Source: CBDUXT01 sp965371245 (GTDB taxonomy: Bacteria > Planctomycetota > Phycisphaerae > UBA1845). Taken from it: a stretch of DNA of 64,000 nucleotides. The translations under genes and the position numbers were made by a program. Below, piece after piece: positions 42,706 to 51,586 of the stretch (positions are counted from its first letter, which is position 1; each line of letters starts with the position of its first letter). The notes under the pieces are model-generated. The model was not told the DNA's origin, did no database searches, and saw nothing but the letters and a program-made list of their open reading frames with translations. The stretch spans positions 1 to 64,000 of the forward strand of contig CBDUXT010000003.1 in the NCBI GenBank assembly GCA_965371245.1. The letters run 5' to 3'.

Positions 42706-44352
42706 ATGACGGGACCCCCACAGACCCCCGGCGGGACGGCGCTGGCCTTGCCCGGCGAGACGCCGCCCTCGGCAAGCGAGGACCGGTCTTTCGCAAGCGC
42801 GATGCCGTTGCCGCGGGACGTCTATGCGCGGGCCGCCGAGGCCGCGGTACCTCGCATGCTGCAAATACTTGGCGTGGCGCCCTGGATCCACGCCGCCGTG
42901 GTAGGCCGCGGTTCGTCGCGTGTTGCGCCTGGTCGCCTCTTGCGCCGTCAGGCGGCGACGTTGGCCGTAGGTCTTTCGTGCGAGTTCGGCGACGCGCGCC
43001 TCGACCGCGCCTACCTCCACGAGGTCGTGCGGACTTCGCTCCTCCGGTGGCAACTCACGCTTCGCGGTGACGGACGTCCGGCACGCAGCCGCGCCCAGGG
43101 CTCGCTGTACGGTGCGATCCTCGCCTACATCGTCACCTTGTTGACCGAAACATCACAGTTCCAAACGAAGCAGTTGCTCGAAGACATCGAGCGGCATCTG
43201 AGCTGGCTGGTTCGTCGCCGACCCGCTTCGCCGTGGGTCGAGGCGGCGACGGTGGGTGCCCTGGCCGACGCCGCGCTGTTGGTCCGGGATCAAACCCTCC
43301 ATTTGCGGGCACGCGACCGACTCGGGCCGTTACTGGCCCGTCAGGATCCCGAGGGCTGGTTTCCCGAGGAAGGTGGCCCGGACGTCGGCCGTCTCTCGCT
43401 GACCCTCGATGCCCTCGCGCGAACCCATCGCCAAACCGGATGGGAGGAATTGATCGAGCCGCTCAAGCGAATCGCCGGTTTCCTTACGCATCTGGTGCAT
43501 CCGGACGATACGGTTGGTGGTTGTTACAGCTCCCGCGGCACCGATTTTCTTAGCCCGTACGGCGTTGAGCTGTTGGCGCCACTGTCGCAAGAGGCGGCAG
43601 CGTTGGCCCTCTGCGGCCGACGGCGCGCCGCCGGTTTGCTTTCGTGCGACGACGACCGCGCCGCCGTGGGGTCGGCCGGTGCCGCACTCGCGCAGACTGT
43701 CGCGCGCGACGGCTCGCTCGACGCGGTCTCGCTTCCCCATCACCGGGTGGGGGTGGTTCAGTTTCCTCGCGCAGCCCTGTCGATCGTCAAGACGTCGTCC
43801 TATCACGCCGTGGTGAACGCGAAGCGCGGCGGGGCGATCCACGTAGCGTGGAAGAACGGCGTCGAAGAGCTCGCGGATCCGGGCGTGACGGTCGTGTATC
43901 CGCTCCGGCTGCGCAGCAGTTCGCGGCTCGACCGTCGAACCCACGTCGTGATCGACGACTCGTCCATCCGGTCCAGCGGGATTCTCCGCGGCATGAGACG
44001 CAGGCCGGCGCTTACGTGGCTTCGCTGGTTGGTGTCCTTGTTTTGGAGGAAGCGATCGTCCCCACCGGCGGGGGAGCCGGGAGCGAACGATCCGTCAGGT
44101 CTGGCGCATGACACCTTCGTCAGAGATATTCACTTCGGGGAGGACTGGATTCGTATCCGCGATCGCATCCATTGCCGCCTGCCGTGCCGAACGATCATCT
44201 GTCAGTCCCCCTCGCGGACAAGAAACGAGCTGTTCGCGGAGGGCGCGGGCGAGCGATCCCCCAGCCGACCACCCATCTACATTGAAGGCGGGCGCAACGT
44301 GCAGATCACCCGGGTGTATCGGCAGGGTCGCCTCGTGGAAGGCAACCGCTGA
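42706..44352 (+). CDS. alpha/alpha-toroid-like protein, function unknown
   Basis: A soluble protein of 548 residues without signal peptide or membrane helix. The central part (about 130-300) has repeated helical pairs with GWFPEEGGPDVG and GGCYSSRGTDFLSPYG, and the C-terminal part (about 345-545) is beta-rich with conserved basic patches (RDRIHCRLPCRT). This helix-then-beta order resembles polysaccharide lyases of the heparinase II/III type, but their catalytic Tyr/His set cannot be confirmed. It may act on a glycan. It converges with the TPR lipoprotein gene. Confidence 0.5.
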   Translation: MTGPPQTPGGTALALPGETPPSASEDRSFASAMPLPRDVYARAAEAAVPRMLQILGVAPWIHAAVVGRGSSRVAPGRLLRRQAATLAVGLSCEFGDARLDRAYLHEVVRTSLLRWQLTLRGDGRPARSRAQGSLYGAILAYIVTLLTETSQFQTKQLLEDIERHLSWLVRRRPASPWVEAATVGALADAALLVRDQTLHLRARDRLGPLLARQDPEGWFPEEGGPDVGRLSLTLDALARTHRQTGWEELIEPLKRIAGFLTHLVHPDDTVGGCYSSRGTDFLSPYGVELLAPLSQEAAALALCGRRRAAGLLSCDDDRAAVGSAGAALAQTVARDGSLDAVSLPHHRVGVVQFPRAALSIVKTSSYHAVVNAKRGGAIHVAWKNGVEELADPGVTVVYPLRLRSSSRLDRRTHVVIDDSSIRSSGILRGMRRRPALTWLRWLVSLFWRKRSSPPAGEPGANDPSGLAHDTFVRDIHFGEDWIRIRDRIHCRLPCRTIICQSPSRTRNELFAEGAGERSPSRPPIYIEGGRNVQITRVYRQGRLVEGNR

Positions 44353-44357
44353 TTCGA

Positions 44358-45452
44358 CTATGGCGGACCGCTAGCGCTGAGCAGAACCTCGTCCGGGTCG
44401 GTCGATTCCGGCGCGAAGCGAGCGAGGAGTCGGCGTATCTTCGGCTGGTCCGGGTCCAGTTCCAACGACCGATGCCAGTGTTCCAGCGCGCGGTGTTGAC
44501 GGTCCGTTCGGCCGTTGTCACGCAGATAGGCCAGCATGTTGATCGAGGCCAACCCGGCGTGAGCCCGAGGTAGCCGCCAGTCGTAGGCCAGCGCCTGTTG
44601 ATAGCTTCGCCGGGACTCGTCGAAGGAGCGCATCTTGAACAGGCAGTAGCCCAGCGCCTCGTGTGCGGCCGCGAGTTCCGGCGCCATCTTGATCGCCTGG
44701 GTGAGCGAACGCTGGGCCATCCTTAGTCGATCCTGCTTCAGATAGGTGCGGGCCAGGTTGACCAAGACGACCGGCTGTTCGGTATCGCGCTCCAGCGCCT
44801 CCCGGTAGGCGCGGATGGCAGCGTAGTACCTCTCCTGAGCGCTGAGGGCGACGCCCAGGTTGACATAGCCGTGGGCGCGCTCCGGGTCGATCTCGATCGC
44901 CTCCTGGAAGGCCTCGACGGCTTGCGCGTAGTCGCCGACCTCCTGATGGCAGACCCCAAGGTTGATCCGTGCGTCGAAGCTCTTGGGGTCGAGGCGGACA
45001 GCGTGCGCGTAGGCCTGGATGGCGTCGGACAGGCGATGGAGCAGGCTATACACCTGGGCCAGACTGAATGTGTCGGCAAAGGAGAAGGGGTCGCGGCGGA
45101 TGGCCTCGACCAACGAATCGACGGCGCGTTCGTATTCCCCGAGCGTTCGATAGATCGCCCCCATTCGCGAGAGCGGGACGGCCGATTCCCTGTCAAGAGC
45201 GGCTGCCGCCTCGAACTTCGCCAACGCGGCTTCGTACCGCTCGGAGGCCATCAGCGCCTCTCCTTGGCGTACGTTCTGCTTTGCGCTGTAGCGTTGAACG
45301 GCCGTGCATCCACCGGAGGCAACGACCGTGACCAGCCCGAAGGCCAACCATCGCGGTGCTCGACGAGCAAGGCGGTCGCGCAATGCGTGACGCTTCGTTG
45401 ATGCGAGGGCTACGGGTGGCATCAGGTGTTCAGCGGATCTTCCGTGACTCAT
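44358..45452 (-). CDS. TPR-repeat lipoprotein
   Basis: A protein of 364 residues. A long basic leader and hydrophobic segment end in a lipobox-like VVASGGC, with lipidation expected at Cys49. At least six tetratricopeptide repeats follow (about 60-330), seen as helical pairs with the pattern A-x-Y...A-x-A-x-x-x-P. It is probably attached to the membrane on the outside and acts as a scaffold for other proteins. The ATG at 45452 is supported by GGAG six bases upstream. Confidence 0.8.
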   Translation of the reverse strand: MSHGRSAEHLMPPVALASTKRHALRDRLARRAPRWLAFGLVTVVASGGCTAVQRYSAKQNVRQGEALMASERYEAALAKFEAAAALDRESAVPLSRMGAIYRTLGEYERAVDSLVEAIRRDPFSFADTFSLAQVYSLLHRLSDAIQAYAHAVRLDPKSFDARINLGVCHQEVGDYAQAVEAFQEAIEIDPERAHGYVNLGVALSAQERYYAAIRAYREALERDTEQPVVLVNLARTYLKQDRLRMAQRSLTQAIKMAPELAAAHEALGYCLFKMRSFDESRRSYQQALAYDWRLPRAHAGLASINMLAYLRDNGRTDRQHRALEHWHRSLELDPDQPKIRRLLARFAPESTDPDEVLLSASGPP

Positions 45453-45756
45453 GGCTCACTCCGTTGTGGTGGCGGTGGTGGGACACTGCGCGTACACAGC
45501 CCCTCGCGCGCGCCGTCCGTGCTGTTCGCAGTATCGACCACCGACGGCGATTCGATCCAGTCTTGGGTGCGTTTCCCGGTTGGAACGGCGCCCCGAGCGC
45601 TCATCCCGGGGGTCCGGCAACGCCACGATTGGAGTTTCTCGCCTGGAAGGCGGTGGGGGCACCGGTTCATTTGATTTTCAGGCGTTGGGCGCTACTATTT
45701 GATTCGGACGCGGCCATCCCGAAGCCAAGAGCGATCAACGCAAGGAACCGAATCGC
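45453..45756. other. divergent intergenic region
   Basis: About 300 bases between the TPR lipoprotein and the glycosyltransferase. A more AT-rich block at 45665-45705 may hold promoters for one or both; no clear element could be fixed. Confidence 0.4.
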
Positions 45757-46503
45757 ATGCCCGACAACCACCTGCTCGCCATTCCCGTATTCAATGAAGA
45801 AACCTACGTGACTTCGGTGATCAAAGAGACCAGGCGATACGTCTCCAACATCCTCGTGATCGACGACGGATCGACGGACGGCACGCCCGAGCTTCTCCGC
45901 AAGGAAGAGGGAATCCATGTGATAACCCACCGGGAGAATCGCGGATACGGAAAGAGCCTGGCCGACGCGTTTTGTTTCGCGGAACGGAAGGGGTACGACT
46001 GGCTCATCACGATGGACTGCGACGAGCAGCACGAGCCTGCCCGTATCCCGAGCTTTCTCGAGCTTGCCGAGCGCGACGAGGCGGACGTCATCAGTGGGAC
46101 GCGATACCCGACCGGCCAGGCAGTGGAGGTGTCGGTGCCGCAGGAGCGCCGACGGATCAATCACCAGATCACCGAAATGCTGAACCGGCGTTTGGGCCTG
46201 AGCATCACCGACGCCTTTTGCGGCTTCAAGGCCTACCGGGTGTCATCGCTGCGGCATCTTAGGATCACCGTGCCGGGCTACGCCATGCCCATGCAGTTTT
46301 GGGTTCAGGCGGTGCGGGCCGGTCTGCGCATCGTGGAGTTGCCCGTTCGCCTGATCTACAACGACCCCACGCGGCACTTTGGCGGGCTGCTTGACGACCC
46401 CACCGTCCGGCTTCAGCACTACCTCGACGTGTTCGAGCGGGAGTTCGCTGATCACTCCGCTCCGGCTTTGCCGACCACTGCCGGTTGCCTTCCGTGCTGT
46501 TGA
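45757..46503 (+). CDS. family 2 glycosyltransferase, polyprenyl-phosphate-mannose-synthase-like
   Basis: A protein of 248 residues with the GT2 A-fold: LAIPVFNEE, VIDDGSTDGT and TMDCDEQH (the DxD metal site), then DAFCGFKAYR, the signature of dolichyl- or polyprenyl-phosphate sugar transferases. No C-terminal membrane helices are present, so it is the short, peripheral form. It should pass a sugar from a nucleotide donor to a lipid phosphate at the membrane. It probably begins an operon with the next gene, whose start lies 12 bases on. Confidence 0.85.
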   Translation: MPDNHLLAIPVFNEETYVTSVIKETRRYVSNILVIDDGSTDGTPELLRKEEGIHVITHRENRGYGKSLADAFCFAERKGYDWLITMDCDEQHEPARIPSFLELAERDEADVISGTRYPTGQAVEVSVPQERRRINHQITEMLNRRLGLSITDAFCGFKAYRVSSLRHLRITVPGYAMPMQFWVQAVRAGLRIVELPVRLIYNDPTRHFGGLLDDPTVRLQHYLDVFEREFADHSAPALPTTAGCLPCC

Positions 46504-46514
46504 CGAAACGGCCC

Positions 46515-48065
46515 ATGCTCGACTTTTCCAACTTGAAGACACCCGCGTCCCACGGGGACGTGCTGGTGACACCCGCGCCGTCGGCGTGGGTGGCCGCTGC
46601 CCGCGAGAACTTTGACTCGTTGTCCGCCGCCCGCGCCCCCCTGCTGGATTCGACGCTCGGTGAGTGGCGACGACGAACGCGCGAGGCCATCGTTGGTCGC
46701 GACGATACGCTCGTCTTCGTGACCGGGCACCAGCCCGAGTTCATCCACCCCGGCGTTTGGGCAAAACATGTGGTTGCGCAGCGAGCGGCCGAGGCGGTTG
46801 ATGGTGTGGCTGTCAACCTGGTCGTCGATCACGACGCGCCCAAGACGAACTCCGTCCTGGTGCCGGCGGTTCAGGGAACCGCGCTGACGCTTCGCCCGAT
46901 CCCGTTCGCGGAGTCTTTGCGCGGATTTTCCTTTGAGCAGATCGCGCGGCTGCAACCTGACCAGGTAGATCGCTTCGAATCGAATCTTCGCCAGTGCCTG
47001 GGTGAGCGATACGAGGCGTCGCAGATGCCGACATTCTTTCGCGGCGTGCGCGAAGCGGCGGGCGATGCGGACTGGGTGGGGCAGGTCGTGGCCGGGCGGC
47101 GCGCCATCGAGAACGCCCTCGGGGTGATGATCGAGGATCGCCGCATCAGCGACATTTGGTGTAGCCCGCTGCTGCTTGATTTTCTGGTCAACGCCGAGCG
47201 ATTCGCCGCCAGCTACAACCGAGCCCTTGCGTGGTACCGCCGCGAATTTCGCGTACGAGGTGCCCAGCGGCCGATTCCCGATCTTCACTGCCAGGGCGGT
47301 CAGTGCGAGGTTGCCGCCTGGGCCTACCGTTGTGATCAACCAAGGCAGCGCCTTTTCGCGGCGCGAGTAGCGGGAGCGGTCGAACTGTTTGCCGGCGGCG
47401 TCCGCATCGGCGTCGTGCCGGAGCGCCATCTGCGCGCCTGCTCGGACCTGGCGGCCGTGCTCGACGACATGGCCGGCTGGCGGCTGCGTCCCCGTGCCCT
47501 CACGCTGACCATCTGGGCCCGCCTGTTGCTTGCCGACCTGTTCATCCACGGGATTGGTGGGGCGAAGTACGACCGAATCAGCGACGTGATCATCGAGGAC
47601 TATTACGACGTTTCCGCGCCGCACATGGCCTGTGCTTCGGCGACACTGCACATGGACTTGCCCGGTAGCGGCATGGGGTTCGACTCGTCCGCGGCCGTCG
47701 ATCGTTCGCTCCGCGATCTGAGATTCAACCCACAACGCAACTTACGGACCGGCGAAGATCTTGTGGCGCTCGAAGAGCAGCGACGCGACGCGATCGCATG
47801 CTCCGATCGGTTACGAGAGTCGGATGGTCGGAACCGATCGGCCCGGCGTGATGCGTTTGACCGGCTCCGCCAGGTCAACGACGCGATGCTCGACGCCCGG
47901 CGCGGGGAAGTCGAATCCCGGCGCGTCGAGCTTGGTCAGGCGAAGGAGGCCCTTCGCCGGGACAAGATCGCGACCTCGCGCGAGCACTTTTTCGGGTTCT
48001 ACGATGCCCAGCGATTGAGATCGCTACTCGCCGGACTTCCCGACGTGGGCGCCTTTCGACTATGA
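46515..48065 (+). CDS. BshC-like protein, function unknown
   Basis: A protein of 516 residues. The N-terminal TGHQPEFIHPGVWAKH and NLVVDHDAP resemble the Rossmann-like core of BshC, the putative cysteine-adding enzyme of bacillithiol synthesis. The middle has ARLLLADLFIHGIGGAKYD, and a long coiled coil at the C-terminus (about 410-490) matches BshC's architecture. Whether it makes a thiol cofactor is unknown, since bshA and bshB are not in the window. The ATG at 46515 is used; a GTG lies 21 bases upstream. It follows the glycosyltransferase gene closely. Confidence 0.55.
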   Translation: MLDFSNLKTPASHGDVLVTPAPSAWVAAARENFDSLSAARAPLLDSTLGEWRRRTREAIVGRDDTLVFVTGHQPEFIHPGVWAKHVVAQRAAEAVDGVAVNLVVDHDAPKTNSVLVPAVQGTALTLRPIPFAESLRGFSFEQIARLQPDQVDRFESNLRQCLGERYEASQMPTFFRGVREAAGDADWVGQVVAGRRAIENALGVMIEDRRISDIWCSPLLLDFLVNAERFAASYNRALAWYRREFRVRGAQRPIPDLHCQGGQCEVAAWAYRCDQPRQRLFAARVAGAVELFAGGVRIGVVPERHLRACSDLAAVLDDMAGWRLRPRALTLTIWARLLLADLFIHGIGGAKYDRISDVIIEDYYDVSAPHMACASATLHMDLPGSGMGFDSSAAVDRSLRDLRFNPQRNLRTGEDLVALEEQRRDAIACSDRLRESDGRNRSARRDAFDRLRQVNDAMLDARRGEVESRRVELGQAKEALRRDKIATSREHFFGFYDAQRLRSLLAGLPDVGAFRL

Positions 48066-48183
48066 TGCGGTCCGTGGCGTCGATCGTCACAGTGGTCCGA
48101 ATCGGGGAGCGTGAGTTCGCCCGCGCGCAGGCAGACCCGAAGCCGGAACGGTTTCAACGCGGCATCAATGGAACGGAAGCAAC

Positions 48184-48609
48184 ATGACAGAACAACCATC
48201 GGACGGCGGGCTTCAGATCGATTCCGACTGGAAATCGGACGCAGCCGAGGAAAAGAAGCGTCTCGCGGAGCAGGAAGCCAAGGCCAAGCCTGCTGGGGTA
48301 GGCTCGGCCGACGGTGCCCCGGGGGTTAACTTCTTCGAGCTGGTCAACATGCTTGCCATGCAGGCGGCGGTTGGATTGGGCGGCATGGAGGAACCCAGCG
48401 GCGTGAAAATCCCACCGAACCCGACCATGGCGCAGCACTTCATCGAACTGCTCGGCGTGCTAAGCGCAAAGACCGAAGGGAATCTGTCGCCCGAGGAAAA
48501 GACCATGCTGGGTGGCGTGCTGGACGAATTGCGTGGGCACTACGTCCGATTGGTTACAGCCGGCATGCCGGCACCGGGCGCGCAACCGGGTCAGCCGCCG
48601 ACTGCCTGA
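48184..48609 (+). CDS. DUF1844-domain protein
   Basis: A protein of 141 residues. A charged, Lys/Glu-rich N-terminus (to about 40) precedes a helical DUF1844 domain (about 48-120) with FFELVNMLAMQAAVGLGG, HFIELLGVLSAKTEGNL and LDELRGHYV. Such proteins are frequent in planctomycetes and deltaproteobacteria and have no known role. The C-terminus is Pro/Gly-rich. It follows the BshC-like gene by 118 bases. Confidence 0.82.
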   Translation: MTEQPSDGGLQIDSDWKSDAAEEKKRLAEQEAKAKPAGVGSADGAPGVNFFELVNMLAMQAAVGLGGMEEPSGVKIPPNPTMAQHFIELLGVLSAKTEGNLSPEEKTMLGGVLDELRGHYVRLVTAGMPAPGAQPGQPPTA

Positions 48610-48667
48610 TGCCTGGTGTATGGTCACACCTCGTTTTGCGGGTTCAGATCAGCAACGTGTTGTGTGC

Positions 48668-48732
48668 CCCTGCTCTTGAGCAGTGCCCATCGCGGCTATC
48701 GTGGATCCGTCACTGCACAGGAGCAGTGGCAC
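48668..48732. repeat. CACTGC/GCAGTG palindromic repeat pair
   Basis: Two palindromes, CTGCTC-TT-GAGCAG (48668-48681) and CACTGC-ACAGGA-GCAGTG (48711-48728), flanked by GTGTGCCC and GGCACACCC. Together they form an extended fold-back between the DUF1844 and rhomboid genes. Confidence 0.65.
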
Positions 48733-48883
48733 ACCCGCAAATTCAGGCGTGGCGATGCACTAGTCGGTTGATACCGTAGATGTTTGTGACGCAAACGCGG
48801 GCTGCGCCGGTCGATCTCTTTGCCCGTCGCCGTTTCTGCGACTGACGTGGACCATGAAGGCTCGCCGTGAAGGCGAGGATGCG

Positions 48884-50104
48884 ATGTTTGCCGTCATACC
48901 GATTCGCACCGAGTCCGACATCCGGCGAACGCCGCTGGTCAACTACGCGTTGATCGCCGCCAACGTCTTTTTTTTCACCCTGTTCTCCGAGGGACTGGCA
49001 CCGGAGCCCGTTCTCGAGTTCCAACGGCAGTACCTGGTGTTTCGCCCGTCGCACCCGGCGATTCACCAGTTCTTTGCCTATCAGTTTCTGCATGCCGACA
49101 TCATGCACCTGCTGGGGAACATGCTGTTCCTCTGGGTCTTCGGAAACAGCGTCAACGCCAAGATGGGCGACATTCCGTACCTGCTCTTCTACCTGGCGGG
49201 CGGTGTCTTTGCCGCCTGGGTGTTTGCTTCACTTTCGTCGTCTCCGGCGCCGCTGATTGGGGCGTCCGGAGCCATCGCGTCGGTCACGACGGCCTACTTG
49301 GCGCTGTTCCCGCGCAGCCGCGTGACCGTGCTGGTCTGGCTGGTCATCTTCATTCATTTTTTCGAGCTGCCCGCGTTGATCCTCATCGGTATCAAGATCA
49401 TCGTCTGGGACAACATGATCGCGCCGAACATACGCGGAGGCGCGGGCAACATCGCCTACAGCGCGCACTTGGCCGGCTACCTGTTCGGGTTCGTCGGCGC
49501 CCTGGGCATGCTACTGGTGCGGGCACTGCCGCGCGACCACTTCGACATCATTGCACTCTGGAAGCGGTGGAACCAGCGACGCGAGTTCTCATCGGCGATG
49601 GCCGCTCCCGGTGCGAAAGACCGCGCCCGATTCGGCGGGGTCGCCCGCACGGAAACGAGCGACCCAGCGGAGCGCGCCGCCGAACAGAAGCGGTTCGAGC
49701 AGATCACCGGTCTGCGGACCGCGATCAGCGAACAGCTTGCCGGCTCGGATCGGGCAGGCGCTGTCGTGACGTACGAGGAGTTGTTGGCGGTCGAGTCGAA
49801 ACAATGCCTGGCCGAGCACGATCAGTTGGAGATCGCGCGCGAATACTACGGCTCGGGGCGTTTCGCGGAGGCGGCTGCCGCGTTTGAACGATACGTGGAA
49901 TGCTTTCGGACATCGGGTGAGGCCACGAACGTGCGACTGCTGCTGGGGATCATGTACGCCCGGGACTTGGGGCGGTTCGAGGACGCGGACGCCCACCTCA
50001 GCGACACCATTCGGTATGTCCGCGACCCGGCTCGCCGGGAGCAATGTTTGGAATGGCTTCGTAGCGTGCGTCAACGATTGGGACGCGCGGCTCCGGAGGG
50101 ATAA
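48884..50104 (+). CDS. rhomboid-family intramembrane serine protease with TPR tail
   Basis: A protein of 406 residues with six membrane helices. The conserved HADIMHLLGNMLF is followed by the catalytic Ser128 in GASG and His195 in YSAHLAGY, giving the Ser-His dyad. A linker (about 225-265) leads to cytoplasmic TPR-like helices (about 265-400). It cleaves membrane proteins within the bilayer. The fused TPR region may bind substrates or partners and is not part of minimal rhomboids. The ATG at 48884 has GAGG six bases upstream. Confidence 0.88.
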   Translation: MFAVIPIRTESDIRRTPLVNYALIAANVFFFTLFSEGLAPEPVLEFQRQYLVFRPSHPAIHQFFAYQFLHADIMHLLGNMLFLWVFGNSVNAKMGDIPYLLFYLAGGVFAAWVFASLSSSPAPLIGASGAIASVTTAYLALFPRSRVTVLVWLVIFIHFFELPALILIGIKIIVWDNMIAPNIRGGAGNIAYSAHLAGYLFGFVGALGMLLVRALPRDHFDIIALWKRWNQRREFSSAMAAPGAKDRARFGGVARTETSDPAERAAEQKRFEQITGLRTAISEQLAGSDRAGAVVTYEELLAVESKQCLAEHDQLEIAREYYGSGRFAEAAAAFERYVECFRTSGEATNVRLLLGIMYARDLGRFEDADAHLSDTIRYVRDPARREQCLEWLRSVRQRLGRAAPEG

Positions 50105-50127
50105 CGAGTAACGGAGGACTCAACGCC

Positions 50128-50988
50128 ATGCCGGAAGTGGCTTACGTGAACGGGCGGTACAGTGCGATCGGCGACGCGACCGTGTCGATCGACGACCGCG
50201 GGTTCGTATTCGGTGACGGCATCTATGAGGTCGTCGTTGCCTACGGGGGGAAGCTGTTTCTGTTCGAGCCGCACATGCAGCGTTTGCGCCGCAGCGCCGC
50301 GGCCATTCGTCTCGAGTACGACTTCGACAAGAACCCGCTCGAGCCCATCGTCACGGAGGCGCTTCGGCGCAGCGAGCTGTCGGATGCGATGGTCTACATC
50401 CAGCTCACACGCGGCGTGGCGCCGCGCGACCACCCCATTCCCAAAGGGATTACGCCCTCGCTCATTATGACCGTGAGGCCGTTGCCGCGCGTATCCGACG
50501 AGTTGCGTCGGCGGGGTGCCAGGATCATGACGGTCCCGGACACCCGATGGTCCAAGTGTTTCGTGAAGGCCATCACACTGCTCCCCAACGTGCTGGCTCG
50601 GAGCGAGGCGGACGACCGCGGCTACGACGATGCGCTCTTCGTCTCGCCGGATGGCGAGGTACGGGAATGTACGTCATCGAACATCTTCTTCGTTGCGGAT
50701 GGTCGGCTGGTGACGCCGACGCGGGACGAATCGGTGCTACACGGCATCACGCAGAACTTCCTTTGGCGGTGTGCCAAACACATCGGTGTCCAGGTCGCGG
50801 AGCAAGCCTTCACGCTGGACACACTCTGTCAGGCCGACGAGGTGTTTCTGTCGAACACGTCGGTGCAGGTGCTGGGCGTGACATCGATCGACGATCGGAC
50901 CATCGGCGACGGGTGCATCGGTTCTGTCACCATGCGGCTGGCCGATGAGTTCACCCGGCACACGGGCGAGCGATCTAAGACTCCGTGA
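50128..50988 (+). CDS. D-amino-acid-transaminase-like class IV aminotransferase
   Basis: A fold-type IV pyridoxal-phosphate enzyme of 286 residues. It has SIDDRGFVFGDGIYEVV near the start, YIQLTRGVAPRDHP, the cofactor Lys147 in KCFVKAITLLPN, and ECTSSNIFF (the Glu that holds the pyridine nitrogen). The pattern APRDHP and the VKAITLLPNVLA stretch favour D-amino-acid transaminase over branched-chain transaminase. It could supply D-amino acids for envelope use. ACGGAGG precedes the ATG, and the gene is 23 bases after the rhomboid gene, hence likely one transcript. Confidence 0.88.
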   Translation: MPEVAYVNGRYSAIGDATVSIDDRGFVFGDGIYEVVVAYGGKLFLFEPHMQRLRRSAAAIRLEYDFDKNPLEPIVTEALRRSELSDAMVYIQLTRGVAPRDHPIPKGITPSLIMTVRPLPRVSDELRRRGARIMTVPDTRWSKCFVKAITLLPNVLARSEADDRGYDDALFVSPDGEVRECTSSNIFFVADGRLVTPTRDESVLHGITQNFLWRCAKHIGVQVAEQAFTLDTLCQADEVFLSNTSVQVLGVTSIDDRTIGDGCIGSVTMRLADEFTRHTGERSKTP

Positions 50989-51586
50989 CCTTTGACACAG
51001 CGGCCAGAGCCGGTTGGTGAGCCGGGCGGCCGAGGACCGGTCCCGTAAAGCATCACTGAAACTGCGATCTCGCAAGCAGACCTCCGGGGTGCGTGAAAGT
51101 CTTCGCGGGGGGTGCAAAGCCATATTGACAACGCCACGCCGCGTCAGAGCCGTGGGCGCAAGCCCACGGACACGATGCGGACAAGCACAGGGCTTCATCG
51201 ATACCAGACCGGTCACAGGGCTCGCGCCCCGTGCTCTGAAAACTGACCGGCGATTCTGTCATGCACCCGACCTCCGCGGCGAATCGAGGCGGCGCTTGAT
51301 TGTGGTCTGGAACGTCGCGATAATATGTGGCTTTCCCACGGGGGTTTACCGCCCGAACATAGCTTGGAATGGATGTACTTCCGACGCTTGCCGTGCCGTT
51401 TCACGGCATGATGTGCGGGTCTGTAACCCTGCTTGAGCCCGATCCGATCCACTGCGGGGAATCGGGGCGTGATCGTAGCTTCAGTACCTATTGATGTTGG
51501 CCGAAGTGCCAGGGGGAAAGCGTTGTCGGCCCCGCGGGGTCCGGTAACCTTTTGATCGTGCAGTCAGCTTCTCGAGGAAGAGCGAT
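50989..51586. other. intergenic region with a dispersed repeat
   Basis: About 600 bases, holding copy 3 of the double-palindrome repeat (51136-51270). Weakly conserved short frames elsewhere; no further gene seen. Confidence 0.5.
51136..51270 (-). repeat. double-palindrome dispersed repeat, copy 3
   Basis: Read on the minus strand it repeats copy 1 (26171-26307) over its whole length with few changes: GACAGAATCG, then a GGCGCGAGCCCTGTGACCGG palindrome, then CATCGTGTCCGTGGGCTTGC and the second palindrome, then GGCTCTGAC. Confidence 0.85.

Noticed and set aside
46452..47735. A minus-strand frame of about 430 codons
   Set aside because: It is antisense to the BshC-like gene and shows no recognisable motifs.
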